A program made the translations under genes and the position numbers. A stretch of DNA of 64,000 bases from Thermotoga caldifontis AZM44c09. GTDB lineage: Bacteria > Thermotogota > Thermotogae > Thermotogales > DSM-5069. The DNA lies in the NCBI RefSeq assembly GCF_000828655.1, contig NZ_AP014509.1, positions 1,736,001 to 1,800,000 of the forward strand, written 5' to 3'. Under the pieces are notes generated by a model. The model did not search any database. It saw nothing but the letters and a program-made list of their open reading frames with translations, and was not told the DNA's origin. Shown in pieces: positions 20,276 to 29,448 of the stretch; position 1 is the first letter of the stretch, and the number at the start of each line of letters is the position of its first letter.

Positions 20276-21085
20276 TCACCCTCCGAGCTGATCGTTGAGT
20301 TCATTCTTCAATTGTAACGCTCTCAAGTAAGTTTCGTGGATCGTTTTCATGAGGGCACCCCTGACACCTTCTCTTTCCATCCTGTAAATGCCTTCGATCG
20401 TCGTGCCCGCAGGGGATGTGACCACGTGCCTGAACTCGCCTGGATGGTTCTCGAGCTTCAAAAGCAACTTCGCAGAACCAGCCATCGTTTCTAAAACCAT
20501 CAGGCGCGATTTCTCGTACGAAAGTCCCATCCTTATGCCCGCATCTATCAACGCCTCAAGGATGACAAAAAAGAACGCAGGTGCGCTTCCGCTGAGTGCC
20601 GTCACTGCCTCCATTTGCTCTTCTTTCACCTCGACCACGGTTCCCAGACATGAAAGAACTCGCAGACATGTCTGCCACGTTTCATCGTCGACGTGCGAAG
20701 ATCTGCACGCACCAACCAGACCTTCTCCAATCATCGCGGGAACGTTCGGCATGATTCTGACGATCCTCTTCGCGCGTGTCTTTCTCTCGATCCTGTCGAT
20801 GCTCACGGCGGTCATCGTGCTGATCAAGATCCTGTCTTCCGCTGGGCCAAGCTCTTCGAACATCCGTTCGCTGTCTTGAGGTTTGACGCACAGGAAAATG
20901 ATGTCACACAGTTTGGAGATTTCTCCCGTACCCGTTATGGCATAACCCCTTTCGATGAAAGGTTTGAGCTTTTCTGTCGATCTGTTGCTCAGAAACACCT
21001 CCTTTGGTTGAAAAAGCTTCGATTCGACCAACCTGTTTGCGATGATTCCACCGATGTTTCCAACTCCCACCACACCCACCTTCAA
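20276..21085 (-). CDS. proC: Pyrroline-5-carboxylate reductase
   Basis: Last step of proline synthesis: NAD(P)H-dependent reduction of 1-pyrroline-5-carboxylate. The N-terminal Rossmann motif VGVVGVGNIGG, the phrase ILISTMTAVSIDRI, RIMPNVPAMIGEG and the C-terminal dimerisation motif ALSGSAPAFFFVILEALIDAGIRMGLS are diagnostic. The length of 269 residues is normal. Start: TTG with AAGGAGGTGG upstream; the longer reading adds 16 residues before the Rossmann strand. It begins a minus-strand group with two membrane/secreted proteins. Confidence 0.93.
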   Translation of the reverse strand: MKVGVVGVGNIGGIIANRLVESKLFQPKEVFLSNRSTEKLKPFIERGYAITGTGEISKLCDIIFLCVKPQDSERMFEELGPAEDRILISTMTAVSIDRIERKTRAKRIVRIMPNVPAMIGEGLVGACRSSHVDDETWQTCLRVLSCLGTVVEVKEEQMEAVTALSGSAPAFFFVILEALIDAGIRMGLSYEKSRLMVLETMAGSAKLLLKLENHPGEFRHVVTSPAGTTIEGIYRMEREGVRGALMKTIHETYLRALQLKNELNDQLGG

Positions 21086-21119
21086 CGTTCCACCTCCTTT
21101 TTCCTGAAAGTTTATCACA

Positions 21120-21148
21120 TTGAACAGCAGCAAAGTTTGATGTACAAT
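21120..21148 (+). promoter_or_regulatory. Promoter of the tctCBA redox operon
   Basis: TTGAAC (21120-21125), a 17-base spacer and TACAAT (21143-21148), 33 bases before the tctC start. A near-consensus housekeeping promoter, divergent from proC. Confidence 0.8.
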
Positions 21149-21180
21149 GTTGGCAGAATACCTTAGAAGGAGGGATGAGC

Positions 21181-22167
21181 ATGAAAAAGTTTCTTGCAGT
21201 TCTTGTACTGTTTTCAGTCATTCTCGCGTTCGCAGAATGGAAACCCGCAAAATCCATAACCGTGATCGTTCCGTGGGCTGCTGGTGGCTCGACCGATCAA
21301 GTTACCAGGATGATCACAGCCCAGATGGAACCGTTGCTCGGCAGAAAGTTCATCATCGTCAACACGCCGGGCGGAGCTGGCTCGATTGGAACCCTCAACG
21401 CCTGGCAGGCACCACACGATGGTTACACCTGGACGGCAAACGCAACGCTGGACATCACCAAGTACGCTGTGCTGGGGTACATGAACATCACACACAGAGA
21501 CTGGACATACTTTCTGTGCGCCGAGGCTCCCAACGTGGTAGTTGTGAATCCGAACTCACCCTATCGGACGATAGTGGATCTCGTGAACGCGATGAAAGAA
21601 AACCCTGAGATACCGCTGTCTTCGGCAGGCACTGGTAGCGGTGGTCACGTGGCGCTCGAAATATTCGCGGAATACTTCAACGTGAAGTACAAACACGTCC
21701 CGTACGCGGGCGGAGCACCAGCCACGACCGCCGTCGTGACGGGCGAAGTGGTCGGAAACATGCAGTTCATTCACGAAGTAGCCGATATGGCAAGGGCAGG
21801 AAGACTGAGAATCCTCTGCACGCTGGCGGCAGAACCCATCAATTTACAAGGTTACGGCGAGATTCCATCCATCAGACAGTGGTATCCAGATTTTCCAGAC
21901 GTGCGCTTCCATTTCGGCTTGATCATCCCGAAAGACGTACCCGCTGAGGTTTTAAAAACCGTCGGCGAAGTCTTCGAAAAGGCAGTCAATTCGGATGCAT
22001 TCAAAGAGTGGGCCATCAAGCAAGGTCTCAAGCCAGTTTGTTACTACGGTGAAGAGGCGGAGAACATCGTGGAACAAGTTGCAAGAAGGGTAACCTGGTT
22101 GCTGTACGATCGTGGGATCGCAACGGTTTCACCTGAACAGTTCAACATTCCAAGGATCGGTCAGTGA
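21181..22167 (+). CDS. tctC: Tripartite tricarboxylate transporter substrate-binding protein (TctC/Bug)
   Basis: A 328-residue Bug-family periplasmic binding protein with a signal peptide (MKKFLAVLVLFSVILAFA). Family phrases: ITVIVPWAAGGSTDQVTR, VNTPGGAGSIG, SSAGTGSGGHVALE and KHVPYAGGAPA. Bug proteins bind carboxylated ligands (citrate, tartrate, aromatic acids and others) and deliver them to TctAB. The ATG at 21181 is preceded by GGAGGG at seven bases. First gene of the operon, followed by a strong hairpin before tctB. Confidence 0.92.
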   Translation: MKKFLAVLVLFSVILAFAEWKPAKSITVIVPWAAGGSTDQVTRMITAQMEPLLGRKFIIVNTPGGAGSIGTLNAWQAPHDGYTWTANATLDITKYAVLGYMNITHRDWTYFLCAEAPNVVVVNPNSPYRTIVDLVNAMKENPEIPLSSAGTGSGGHVALEIFAEYFNVKYKHVPYAGGAPATTAVVTGEVVGNMQFIHEVADMARAGRLRILCTLAAEPINLQGYGEIPSIRQWYPDFPDVRFHFGLIIPKDVPAEVLKTVGEVFEKAVNSDAFKEWAIKQGLKPVCYYGEEAENIVEQVARRVTWLLYDRGIATVSPEQFNIPRIGQ

Positions 22168-22172
22168 ATTTG

Positions 22173-22200
22173 GGTGCCCGCACGCGCGGGCACCTCTTTT
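22173..22200 (+). terminator. Intercistronic hairpin between tctC and tctB
   Basis: A 9-bp stem (ggtgcccgc / gcgggcacc) with loop acgc, followed by TCTTTT. It probably attenuates transcription so that the binding protein exceeds the membrane subunits. Confidence 0.75.
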
Positions 22201-22213
22201 GGGGGATTGAGCT

Positions 22214-22654
22214 ATGAGGGACCGGATATCCGCCCTGCTGTTCATGTCTCTTGGGATCTTCTTCCTCGTCGGTGCGTTGAGGATGCCAAGGGTGACAGAG
22301 TACGGTAAGTACGGAGCACCGGGAATAGTCCCGGCGTTCTTTTCGATAATGGTCATCCTTCTGTGTTTCATAATGCTCGTGAGAAAACATGAGTCGACCT
22401 CGGATACTCGCTCTGTTCCTGACGAGATTCGTCGTAAAGAGAACAGAAAGCTCATCCTCGCATCCGTCATGTTCCTCGTCTACGTTTTTCTCCTTGGAAA
22501 GATCAACTTCCTCATCCTGACCTCAGTTTTCTTGAGCGCAACTTCGATGGTCTTTCTCAGAAAAAGGTTCGTCCTCATCGCATTAACCTCGGTCGGTACG
22601 ACGCTGGGCATATACTATCTTTTTTCCAGAGTCTTTCTGCTTCCGCTCCCATGA
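22214..22654 (+). CDS. tctB: Tripartite tricarboxylate transporter small membrane subunit TctB
   Basis: A 146-residue protein with four hydrophobic helices (about residues 5-22, 40-57, 80-95, 100-145). Weakly conserved as usual for TctB, and identified mainly by size, topology (GKYGAPGIVPAFFSIMV) and its position between tctC and tctA. Its role is to support the TctA permease. Confidence 0.85.
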   Translation: MRDRISALLFMSLGIFFLVGALRMPRVTEYGKYGAPGIVPAFFSIMVILLCFIMLVRKHESTSDTRSVPDEIRRKENRKLILASVMFLVYVFLLGKINFLILTSVFLSATSMVFLRKRFVLIALTSVGTTLGIYYLFSRVFLLPLP

Positions 22655-22669
22655 AAGGAGTATCGAAAG

Positions 22670-24166
22670 ATGACCACACTGAAGGTCTTTTTTCAATCTA
22701 TGGGTTCAATTTTGACCAATCCGGTGTTCTTGTTTCATCTTTCCTGGTCCACCTTGCTCGGTATTGTGGTTGGGATCCTTCCCGGTCTGACAGCAACACT
22801 AGGTGTGGCAATATTGACTACTCTGACGTTCGGTTTTCCACCTGACATAGCGATACCTATGCTCTTGTGTGTTTACGTGGGTGCTATCTACGGTGGTAGC
22901 AGAACGGCGATCGTGCTGAACATACCAGGTACTCCGGCGAACGCCGCAACCACGGTGGATGGTTTTCCCCTGGCGCGCTCCGGTATGGCAGGTTTCGCAC
23001 TGAACGTTGCCACGATAATGAGCGGCATAGGATCCATCATGGGAGCAATCTTCATCGTTTCTCTGGCGCCAGCTCTCGGAGCCGTTGCGTTGAGGTTTGG
23101 TTCATGGGAATTTGCACTCCTCGCCATCTTTGGCACCATCATAGCGGGGAGTTTGACCGCTCCAAAAGATCCTCTAAAGGGATGGATCGCCGGATTCCTT
23201 GGCCTCATGATCGCGATGATCGGTCTGGATGAGATCGTTTCTTTCCCGAGGTACACCTTTGGGAACATACAGCTCTACGGTGGTATTTCGCTCTTGCCTG
23301 TGCTGGTGGGCGTCTATGGAATACCCGAGATTCTGACGAGTTTGAAGCGTGTTACGAAAGCCGAAGTGGTACTTGATTTCTCGACGAGAGGAAAGAAGCT
23401 TTCCTATCTTCAGACGATAAAGAAGAACGCTCTGAACCTGGTGAGATCTGGGTTGATCGGTGTCTTCATAGGCGTGATACCGGGCGTTGGTGAAGATGTG
23501 GCCGCATGGGTGGCGTACGACGCGGCAAAACGTATGAGCAAAGAACCTGAAAAGTTCGGTCAAGGTTCGATCGAGGGACTCACTGCCGCTGAAACCGCGA
23601 ACAACGCTTGCGTTGCTGGTGCCATCATACCTGTGCTCACACTGGCAGTACCCGGTAGCGCTCCTGCCGCGGTGCTGCTGGCCGCGATGTGGATACACGG
23701 TATAAAGGCCGGACCTCTGCTTTCCATAGAACACCCCGAGATGATAGGTTACGTCGCGGCTGCTTTCACGATCGCCACAATCTTGATGGTGCTTTTCGGT
23801 TTGATCGTCACGAGGCTTTTTTTGAAAATCCTTCTGGTTCCCACAGAGATTCTGATGCCCATCATTTTCGTGCTCTGCGTGGTTGGAACGTACGTTTTGA
23901 ACGGCAGGCTGTTCGACGTTTGGGTCATGCTCCTCTTCGGACTGCTCGGTTACTTCATGAGACTCAACGATTTTCCTGCCGCCCCATTCGTGCTCGGTTT
24001 CATCCTGGGGCCGATGGCAGACACGAACATCAGAAGGGCACTCATGTTGACCAACGGTAACGTATCATCCTTCTTCACACGGCCGATTTCGCTCGCATTG
24101 ATCATTGCGATCACCCTGGTGGTTCTCTCAAAATACTTACCTAAGAGAAGGGGTGGAAGAGCATGA
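22670..24166 (+). CDS. tctA: Tripartite tricarboxylate transporter large permease TctA
   Basis: A 498-residue permease with about 11-12 membrane helices. The family signature GILPGLTATLGVAIL near residues 36-50, the phrase YGGSRTAIVLNIPGTPANAATT and the second half repeat GVIPGVGEDVAAWVAYDAAKR are clear. It uses an ion gradient to import the carboxylate delivered by TctC. The ribosome binding site is AAAGGAG. It overlaps the next gene by 4 bases. Confidence 0.95.
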   Translation: MTTLKVFFQSMGSILTNPVFLFHLSWSTLLGIVVGILPGLTATLGVAILTTLTFGFPPDIAIPMLLCVYVGAIYGGSRTAIVLNIPGTPANAATTVDGFPLARSGMAGFALNVATIMSGIGSIMGAIFIVSLAPALGAVALRFGSWEFALLAIFGTIIAGSLTAPKDPLKGWIAGFLGLMIAMIGLDEIVSFPRYTFGNIQLYGGISLLPVLVGVYGIPEILTSLKRVTKAEVVLDFSTRGKKLSYLQTIKKNALNLVRSGLIGVFIGVIPGVGEDVAAWVAYDAAKRMSKEPEKFGQGSIEGLTAAETANNACVAGAIIPVLTLAVPGSAPAAVLLAAMWIHGIKAGPLLSIEHPEMIGYVAAAFTIATILMVLFGLIVTRLFLKILLVPTEILMPIIFVLCVVGTYVLNGRLFDVWVMLLFGLLGYFMRLNDFPAAPFVLGFILGPMADTNIRRALMLTNGNVSSFFTRPISLALIIAITLVVLSKYLPKRRGGRA

Positions 24167-25344
24167 ACAAGATCAGGGTTGGGATCGTTGGAGCCGGTTT
24201 CGTGTCTCACATTCACATTGCCGCTTACAGGGAAAACAGGGAATTCTTCGAAGTGGTTGGTGTTTGTGCCGCACACAGAGAGAACGCAGAAAGGCTGGCT
24301 CGACAGTACGGTATAGAAAGAGTCTTCGACAACTTCGAACAGCTTGCAGCCTGCAGAGACATCGATGTTGTAGACGTGTGCGTCCCCACCAATGTTCACG
24401 AGAGCGTGATTTTGACGGCGTGTGAGAACAAGAAACACATCATCTGTGAAAAACCCCTGACGGGTTATTTCGGTGAAGACAGACCAGAGATCGATCGCGT
24501 CGGTGATATAGACAAGGAACACATGTACAGGAAAGTTCTGGAAAAGCTTGCGAAGATAGACGAAGCTGTGAGATCGAGTGGCGTGAAGTTCATGTACGCA
24601 GAAAATTTCGTTTACGCCCCGGCCGTCACGAAAGCCAAAAGGCTCATCGCCGCATCGAAAGCTCCGATCCTGGAATTGAGGGCCGAGGAGAGCCACTCTG
24701 GTTCGCATGCGACCTACTCGAGACGGTGGCGTACCGCGGGTGGCGGAAGTCTTTTGCGCATGGGTTCACACCCGATCGGCGCGGTCATACACATGAAACA
24801 CTTTGAAGGTAAGCTTTTCTACGGAAAACCCATCCGTGTCAAGTCCGTCTTCGCAGAAACTGCAAGTTTGACCAAACTCGAACCTGTCAAACGTTTCGGC
24901 AAGCCGAGCATGGTGACGGACTGGTACGACGTGGAAGATTGGTCCTGTGCGATCCTGACTTTCGAAGACGGTTCCAAAGCGATCGTGATCTCGAACGACA
25001 TAAGCCTGGGAGGCGTGAAGAATCTGCTCCAGATAAACACCACGAATGGCATGATCTACTGCAACATGACTCCGAACAATATGATGCTCGCCTACACACC
25101 GAATCCAGACACCTGGAAAGACGAATACATCGCTGAGAAGATAGAGACCAAGGCGGGTTGGTCCTTCCCATCCCCAGACGAAGACTGGGTGAGGGGTTAT
25201 CCTCAGGAAATGAGAGACTTCGCGAAATGCTTGCTGGAGGGCAAGGAACCTGAGTCCGACTTCGAGCTCGCAAAAGAAACGGTGAAGGTCATCTACGCAG
25301 CGTACCTGTCGGCCCAGAAGGGCGAACGGATCGAGCTTCTGTGA
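24163..25344 (+). CDS. Gfo/Idh/MocA family oxidoreductase
   Basis: A 393-residue NAD(P)-dependent dehydrogenase. The Rossmann motif GIVGAGFVSHIHIAAY is at the N-terminus and the catalytic-region EKP motif (IICEKPLTG) near residue 95. A GSLLRMGSHPIGAVIHM stretch contains the expected GxH motif. Family members oxidise hydroxyl groups of sugars, inositols and related polyols. In this operon it is a likely first or second step in breaking down the imported acid. The start overlaps tctA. Confidence 0.9.
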   Translation: MNKIRVGIVGAGFVSHIHIAAYRENREFFEVVGVCAAHRENAERLARQYGIERVFDNFEQLAACRDIDVVDVCVPTNVHESVILTACENKKHIICEKPLTGYFGEDRPEIDRVGDIDKEHMYRKVLEKLAKIDEAVRSSGVKFMYAENFVYAPAVTKAKRLIAASKAPILELRAEESHSGSHATYSRRWRTAGGGSLLRMGSHPIGAVIHMKHFEGKLFYGKPIRVKSVFAETASLTKLEPVKRFGKPSMVTDWYDVEDWSCAILTFEDGSKAIVISNDISLGGVKNLLQINTTNGMIYCNMTPNNMMLAYTPNPDTWKDEYIAEKIETKAGWSFPSPDEDWVRGYPQEMRDFAKCLLEGKEPESDFELAKETVKVIYAAYLSAQKGERIELL

Positions 25345-25354
25345 GGTGATACGG

Positions 25355-26515
25355 ATGGATCTCTCTTGCGAATACGTTGGTCTGAAACTGAAGAATCCCA
25401 TCGTTGTGGCTTCGTCGGGTTTGACCGAAAATCTCAAGAACATGAAGAAGGCGGAGGAACATGGAGCCGCGTGTGTCGTTGTGAAGTCCCTGTTCGAGGA
25501 AGAAGTCTGCAGGATTTCTCCGACACCGAGATTCGAGATCATCGAACGAAGGATGGGCAAACTCAGATCTCACACGTTCTATTCCTTCGAACAAGCGAGT
25601 GGTTTCGATGAGCACCAGTACTTCGAAGAAATTCGAAGGGCCGTGAACAGCCTCTCGATCCCCGTCATTCCCAGCATAAATTGCATCAGCGAAGAAGGCT
25701 GGAAGAGATATGCAAGGATGGCAGAGGAAGCCGGTGCCCCAGCGTTGGAGCTGAACGTTTCGTGTCCGCACGGCTCGATATCCTTCAGAGGCGGGGATGT
25801 GGAAGAAAAGATTCTGAACGTGGCTCGTCTTGTTCGAGACACGGTCAAGATACCGATCATCGTGAAACTTCCCATGCAATTGTCCTCTCCAATCTCAATG
25901 GCTTCGATGTTGGAACGGATCGGTGTCAACGGCGTGGTGATGTTCAACCGCCTCACGGGTCTGGACATCGATGTGGAAAACGAAAGACCCATCATGCACG
26001 GTGGCTACGCCGGACACGGAGGACCGTGGTCCTTCAACGCCGTGCTGAGATGGATCGCAGCGAGCAGCCCACATTTGAACATCTCCATCGCGGCGTCTGG
26101 TGGTGTGGGAAGTGGCATCGACGTGGCGAAGTTCATCTACGCGGGTGCGGACGTGGTTGAAGTGTGCAGCCTCATCTATCTGCTCGGTTACGAAGCGATA
26201 GAGATGCTTCTGAAAGAACTCAAACAGTTCATGGAGAGAAAATCCTACACGTCCCTGGATCAGTTCAGGGGTAAGGTCAGTGGCCCGAAGATCCTCAACA
26301 ACGAACAGATAGATCGAAGACACATCTACGTTGCGAGGATCGATCCGGACCTGTGCAACATGTGCGACGTGTGCAGAAGAGTGTGCATCTACGATGCACC
26401 TTACAAGACACAGAAAACGTACGTGATCTCAGAAGCCTGCGATGGTTGCGGACTCTGTGTGAAGCTCTGCCCAACGAAGGCGATCAGTCTCGTACCAAGG
26501 GGGAAAGAGCCATGA
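25355..26515 (+). CDS. Dihydroorotate dehydrogenase-like FMN protein with C-terminal 2[4Fe-4S] ferredoxin domain
   Basis: About 386 residues. The first 300 form an FMN TIM barrel like PyrD and PreA (start PIVVASSGLTENLKNMKKAEEHGA, ELNVSCPHG, VKLPM, SGGVGSGID). The C-terminus holds two ferredoxin motifs, CNMCDVCRRVC and CDGCGLCVKLC. This is the arrangement of dihydropyrimidine dehydrogenase subunit PreA and of DHOD-like enzymes of unknown substrate, which reduce or form C=C bonds beside a carbonyl. The ATG at 25355 follows GAGGTGAT. It is unlikely to be the pyrimidine-biosynthesis enzyme given its neighbours. Confidence 0.87.
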   Translation: MDLSCEYVGLKLKNPIVVASSGLTENLKNMKKAEEHGAACVVVKSLFEEEVCRISPTPRFEIIERRMGKLRSHTFYSFEQASGFDEHQYFEEIRRAVNSLSIPVIPSINCISEEGWKRYARMAEEAGAPALELNVSCPHGSISFRGGDVEEKILNVARLVRDTVKIPIIVKLPMQLSSPISMASMLERIGVNGVVMFNRLTGLDIDVENERPIMHGGYAGHGGPWSFNAVLRWIAASSPHLNISIAASGGVGSGIDVAKFIYAGADVVEVCSLIYLLGYEAIEMLLKELKQFMERKSYTSLDQFRGKVSGPKILNNEQIDRRHIYVARIDPDLCNMCDVCRRVCIYDAPYKTQKTYVISEACDGCGLCVKLCPTKAISLVPRGKEP

Positions 26516-28290
26516 AAAAACTTTTCACAGACGTCGCGGTCATAGGCGGTGGGGGAGCGGGGCTTCGTGCAGCGATCGCTGCGAAGGAGAAAATTCCTTC
26601 TCTCAGGGTGATGCTTCTGAGCAAAAAGCCGCTCGGAGTTGGAGGCACCACCGCGATCGCATGTTCAGACAGAATGGCGTTCCATGCGACCTTGCCTTAC
26701 ACGTTACCCGAAAAAGACAACTGGCGCCACCACGCGATGGACATCTACAGGATAGGCGGTGAAGTTTCAGACTACAATCTTGCAGAAATCCTCGCGAAAG
26801 AGAGCGCTGACGCGCTGGAATACCTGTTGAGTTTGAACGTTCCGTTCGCGAGGACGAAAGATGGAAAAATAGATCAGTTCCTCACGGACGGTTCCATCTA
26901 TCCTCGCGCGTGCTACGTGGGGCCTGAAACGGCCGTGGAGATACACAGAGCCCTTCTGAGAAGGTTCAAAAGTTTGGACGTAGACCTTCACGAAAACGCG
27001 ATGCTGTACGATTTCATCGTGAAAGAGAAGAGAGTCGTTGCGGCGAAATTTGTCGATACGACGACAGACGAACCATTCTGCGTGTTTGCCAAGGCTTTCG
27101 TACTGGCAACGGGCGGTGCTGGAAGACTCTTCAAAAGAAATGTCTTTCCTTCGGAAATGACGGGAGACGGTTATGCGGCAGCGCTCAGAGCCGGTGCGGA
27201 GCTTGTCAATCTCGAATTCATGCAGATAGGCATCTGCCATCCGCACATCCTCTTCGCAAGCTCCGGTAGCATGTTCAGAAGCCTGCCACGCGTCGTGGAC
27301 GAAAACGGCGAAGAGTTCCTGATGAAATACCTCAGTTCAGACGACGTGAGCCGCCTCACGGAACTTCAGTTCAAAAAAGGTGCGCACTGGCCCGTTTCTT
27401 ACGAATCGCCAACGAAGGTCATAGACCTCGCCGTTTACGCACACCTTGAGAAGGGACACAGGGTGTTTCTCGACTTCACAAAGAATCCTTCCTACTTTTG
27501 CCCTGAGTCTGTACCGGAAGAGATACTCAAATGGAGCGAGAAGGTGGACACCAGACTCTTCTCTCTGCCAACACCGTACGAAAGGCTGTTGAAGATAAAT
27601 CCATCGGTTGTCGAATGGCTCAGAGAAAGACACATCGATCTGTCGAAAGAACCGCTGGAAGTGCAGAATGCACTCCAGCATTTCCAGGGTGGTGTCAAGA
27701 TCAACGAGCGCGCCCAGACGTCGCTGAAGGGGCTCTACGCGGCCGGTGAATGTGCGGGGGGCCAACATGGGGCGAACAGACCCGGGGGAAACTCGCTCCT
27801 CGACACGCAGGTGTTTGGAAAAATCGCGGGTGAAAATGCGGCGTCAGAAGCCCAGAACGCACACATCGTTGACCTTCCAGTGGAGGAAGAAAAACTCACT
27901 GGGGAGATTCCGGCGACGGAGGCGCGAAGCAGGATCGTAGAACTCGTCTCCAGGCATGGTTTTCTTGTGCGGTTCGACGACGAACTCAGAAAGGCACTCG
28001 ACGAGCTCGAAAGGCTCGAAGCGAAGGGTATCGCGAAGGACGAGAAAGGTCTCACGTTTCTCCTCGAGACGAGGAACATGCTCACAGTCGCCAGGGCTAT
28101 CCTCACGGCGGAACTGATTCGAAACGAGAGCAGGGGTCCGCATTTGAAATTCGAAATTTTCGATCCACCTACGATGAAGTTCGTGCCGAAGAAAGATGAA
28201 TGGAACAGATACATCGTCCTCCGCCTCGTGGATGGACGATTGCACTACGAAATCAGGGAACCTGTCAGGCCCAGGGAGGAAGAAAGATGA
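26512..28290 (+). CDS. Fumarate reductase/L-aspartate oxidase-like flavoprotein
   Basis: A 592-residue FAD enzyme of the succinate dehydrogenase/fumarate reductase flavoprotein superfamily. The FAD motif VIGGGGAGLRAAIAA is at residues 8-23, FVLATGGAGRLF in the middle, and YAAGECAGGQHGANRPGG plus NSLLDTQVFGKIAGENAA toward the end. No iron-sulphur or membrane-anchor partner of a true fumarate reductase is adjacent, but the preceding gene supplies a ferredoxin domain. Probably a dehydrogenase or reductase acting on the transported acid. The start overlaps the previous stop (ATGA); a much longer in-frame reading runs back into the upstream gene and is not real. Confidence 0.88.
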   Translation: MKKLFTDVAVIGGGGAGLRAAIAAKEKIPSLRVMLLSKKPLGVGGTTAIACSDRMAFHATLPYTLPEKDNWRHHAMDIYRIGGEVSDYNLAEILAKESADALEYLLSLNVPFARTKDGKIDQFLTDGSIYPRACYVGPETAVEIHRALLRRFKSLDVDLHENAMLYDFIVKEKRVVAAKFVDTTTDEPFCVFAKAFVLATGGAGRLFKRNVFPSEMTGDGYAAALRAGAELVNLEFMQIGICHPHILFASSGSMFRSLPRVVDENGEEFLMKYLSSDDVSRLTELQFKKGAHWPVSYESPTKVIDLAVYAHLEKGHRVFLDFTKNPSYFCPESVPEEILKWSEKVDTRLFSLPTPYERLLKINPSVVEWLRERHIDLSKEPLEVQNALQHFQGGVKINERAQTSLKGLYAAGECAGGQHGANRPGGNSLLDTQVFGKIAGENAASEAQNAHIVDLPVEEEKLTGEIPATEARSRIVELVSRHGFLVRFDDELRKALDELERLEAKGIAKDEKGLTFLLETRNMLTVARAILTAELIRNESRGPHLKFEIFDPPTMKFVPKKDEWNRYIVLRLVDGRLHYEIREPVRPREEER

Positions 28291-29378
28291 GGTTCAGGGC
28301 GATGGTCCTCGAGAAATTCAACGAACCTCTTAGAATGAAAGAGTTCGAGGTTGGCGAACTCCCAGAAGGCAGTGTGCTCGTGAGAATGCTCGCCAGCGGG
28401 GTTTGCGGGAGCGACGTTCACATCGCGAAGGGAGAAGATCCGAGAACACCGGTTCCGATCATCCTCGGTCATGAAGGTGTGGGAGAAGTGATAGAAGTCG
28501 CAGGTGAAAAGAAAGATCTGAACGGTGAACCCATCAAACCCAACGATCGCATCATCTGGAACAGGGGCATCGTGTGCAGGAAGTGTTACTGGTGCACCGT
28601 CGCAAAACAGCCACACCTGTGTCCGAACAGGAAAGTCTACGGTATAAACATGTCGTGCAAAGACTATCCTCACCTGCTCGGTTGCTACGCTGAAGCCGTT
28701 GTTCTGCTCCCCGAAGTGGAAGTGCTGAAAATTCCGGAGAACGTCGATCCAGCCTCCGTCGTGATCGCCTCCTGCTCTGGTGCAACGGCCATGAACGCAC
28801 TCGATTCTCTCTCAGAACCGCTCGCTGGAAAGAGCGTGGTGATACAGGGAATTGGACCTCTGGGGATCTTCGCGGCCGTGGCGGCGAAGAGCATGGGGGC
28901 TTCGATCGTCGCGGTCATAGGAGGTTCTCCCGAAAGACTGGGCGTCGCGAAGGATTTCGTCGACGTTTTGATCAACAGAAGAGAACTTTCAGAAGAAGAG
29001 AGGAGAAAGAAGATCCTCCAGCTCACACACAACCGGGGAGCGGACGTCGTCATAGAGGCAGCCGGGGATAGCCGCGCGTTGATGGAAGGGTTCAATTTGC
29101 TCAGACGTGGCGGGACTTATCTGATCGCGGGCGTGGCGGTTCCACAGGATCCGATCCCGGTCTCTGTCTATGAGAATCTCGTCCTCAAAGGCATCACACT
29201 CCGAGGTGTGTGGGTCAGCGATACGAAACATCTCGTGCAAGCCGTGAACGTGGTTACATCGCACGAATCGCTTTTTTCAAAACTCATCACGCACAGGTTC
29301 AGACTCGAAGAAGTGAACGAAGCTCTCAGATACGTTGAAGAGCGAAGAGCGTTGAAGGCCGTCATCCATTTTGAATGA
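28287..29378 (+). CDS. Zinc-dependent alcohol/polyol dehydrogenase (MDR family)
   Basis: A 363-residue medium-chain dehydrogenase. Catalytic zinc ligands C40 and H62-E63 (GHEGVG) and the structural zinc cysteines C97, C100, C103 and C112 are all present. The NAD(P) site appears as GIGPLGIFAAVAAKSMGA. Sequence style is that of sorbitol/threonine dehydrogenase-like enzymes. The ATG overlaps the flavoprotein stop by 4 bases. Last gene of the tct operon. In Thermotoga, Gfo/Idh and Zn-dehydrogenase pairs act consecutively in inositol breakdown, which is a precedent rather than proof. Confidence 0.9.
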   Translation: MRFRAMVLEKFNEPLRMKEFEVGELPEGSVLVRMLASGVCGSDVHIAKGEDPRTPVPIILGHEGVGEVIEVAGEKKDLNGEPIKPNDRIIWNRGIVCRKCYWCTVAKQPHLCPNRKVYGINMSCKDYPHLLGCYAEAVVLLPEVEVLKIPENVDPASVVIASCSGATAMNALDSLSEPLAGKSVVIQGIGPLGIFAAVAAKSMGASIVAVIGGSPERLGVAKDFVDVLINRRELSEEERRKKILQLTHNRGADVVIEAAGDSRALMEGFNLLRRGGTYLIAGVAVPQDPIPVSVYENLVLKGITLRGVWVSDTKHLVQAVNVVTSHESLFSKLITHRFRLEEVNEALRYVEERRALKAVIHFE

Positions 29379-29403
29379 AAAAACCGCGCGGAGAACCGCG
29401 CGG
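29374..29403 (-). terminator. Terminator of the surface/secretion locus
   Basis: The self-complementary ccgcgcgg occurs twice around loop agaa (29384-29403). On the minus strand it is followed by TTTTTTCATTC, a good terminator for the operon reading in from 35283. It lies 45 bases beyond the last stop codon and also separates it from the converging tct operon. Confidence 0.85.
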
Positions 29404-29448
29404 ACAACATAGCAACCACCCTGAAACAGGGGCGAGTGAAGTAACACG

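Noticed and set aside
26353-26511. N-terminal extension of the fumarate reductase-like flavoprotein
   Set aside because: It lies in the ferredoxin coding region of the upstream gene in another frame; the ATG at 26512 overlaps the upstream stop and begins the FAD motif.
29418-29432. Small hairpin ccctg-aaa-caggg downstream of the Zn-dehydrogenase as a second terminator or riboswitch
   Set aside because: It is short, has no T-run on either strand and matches no riboswitch I know.
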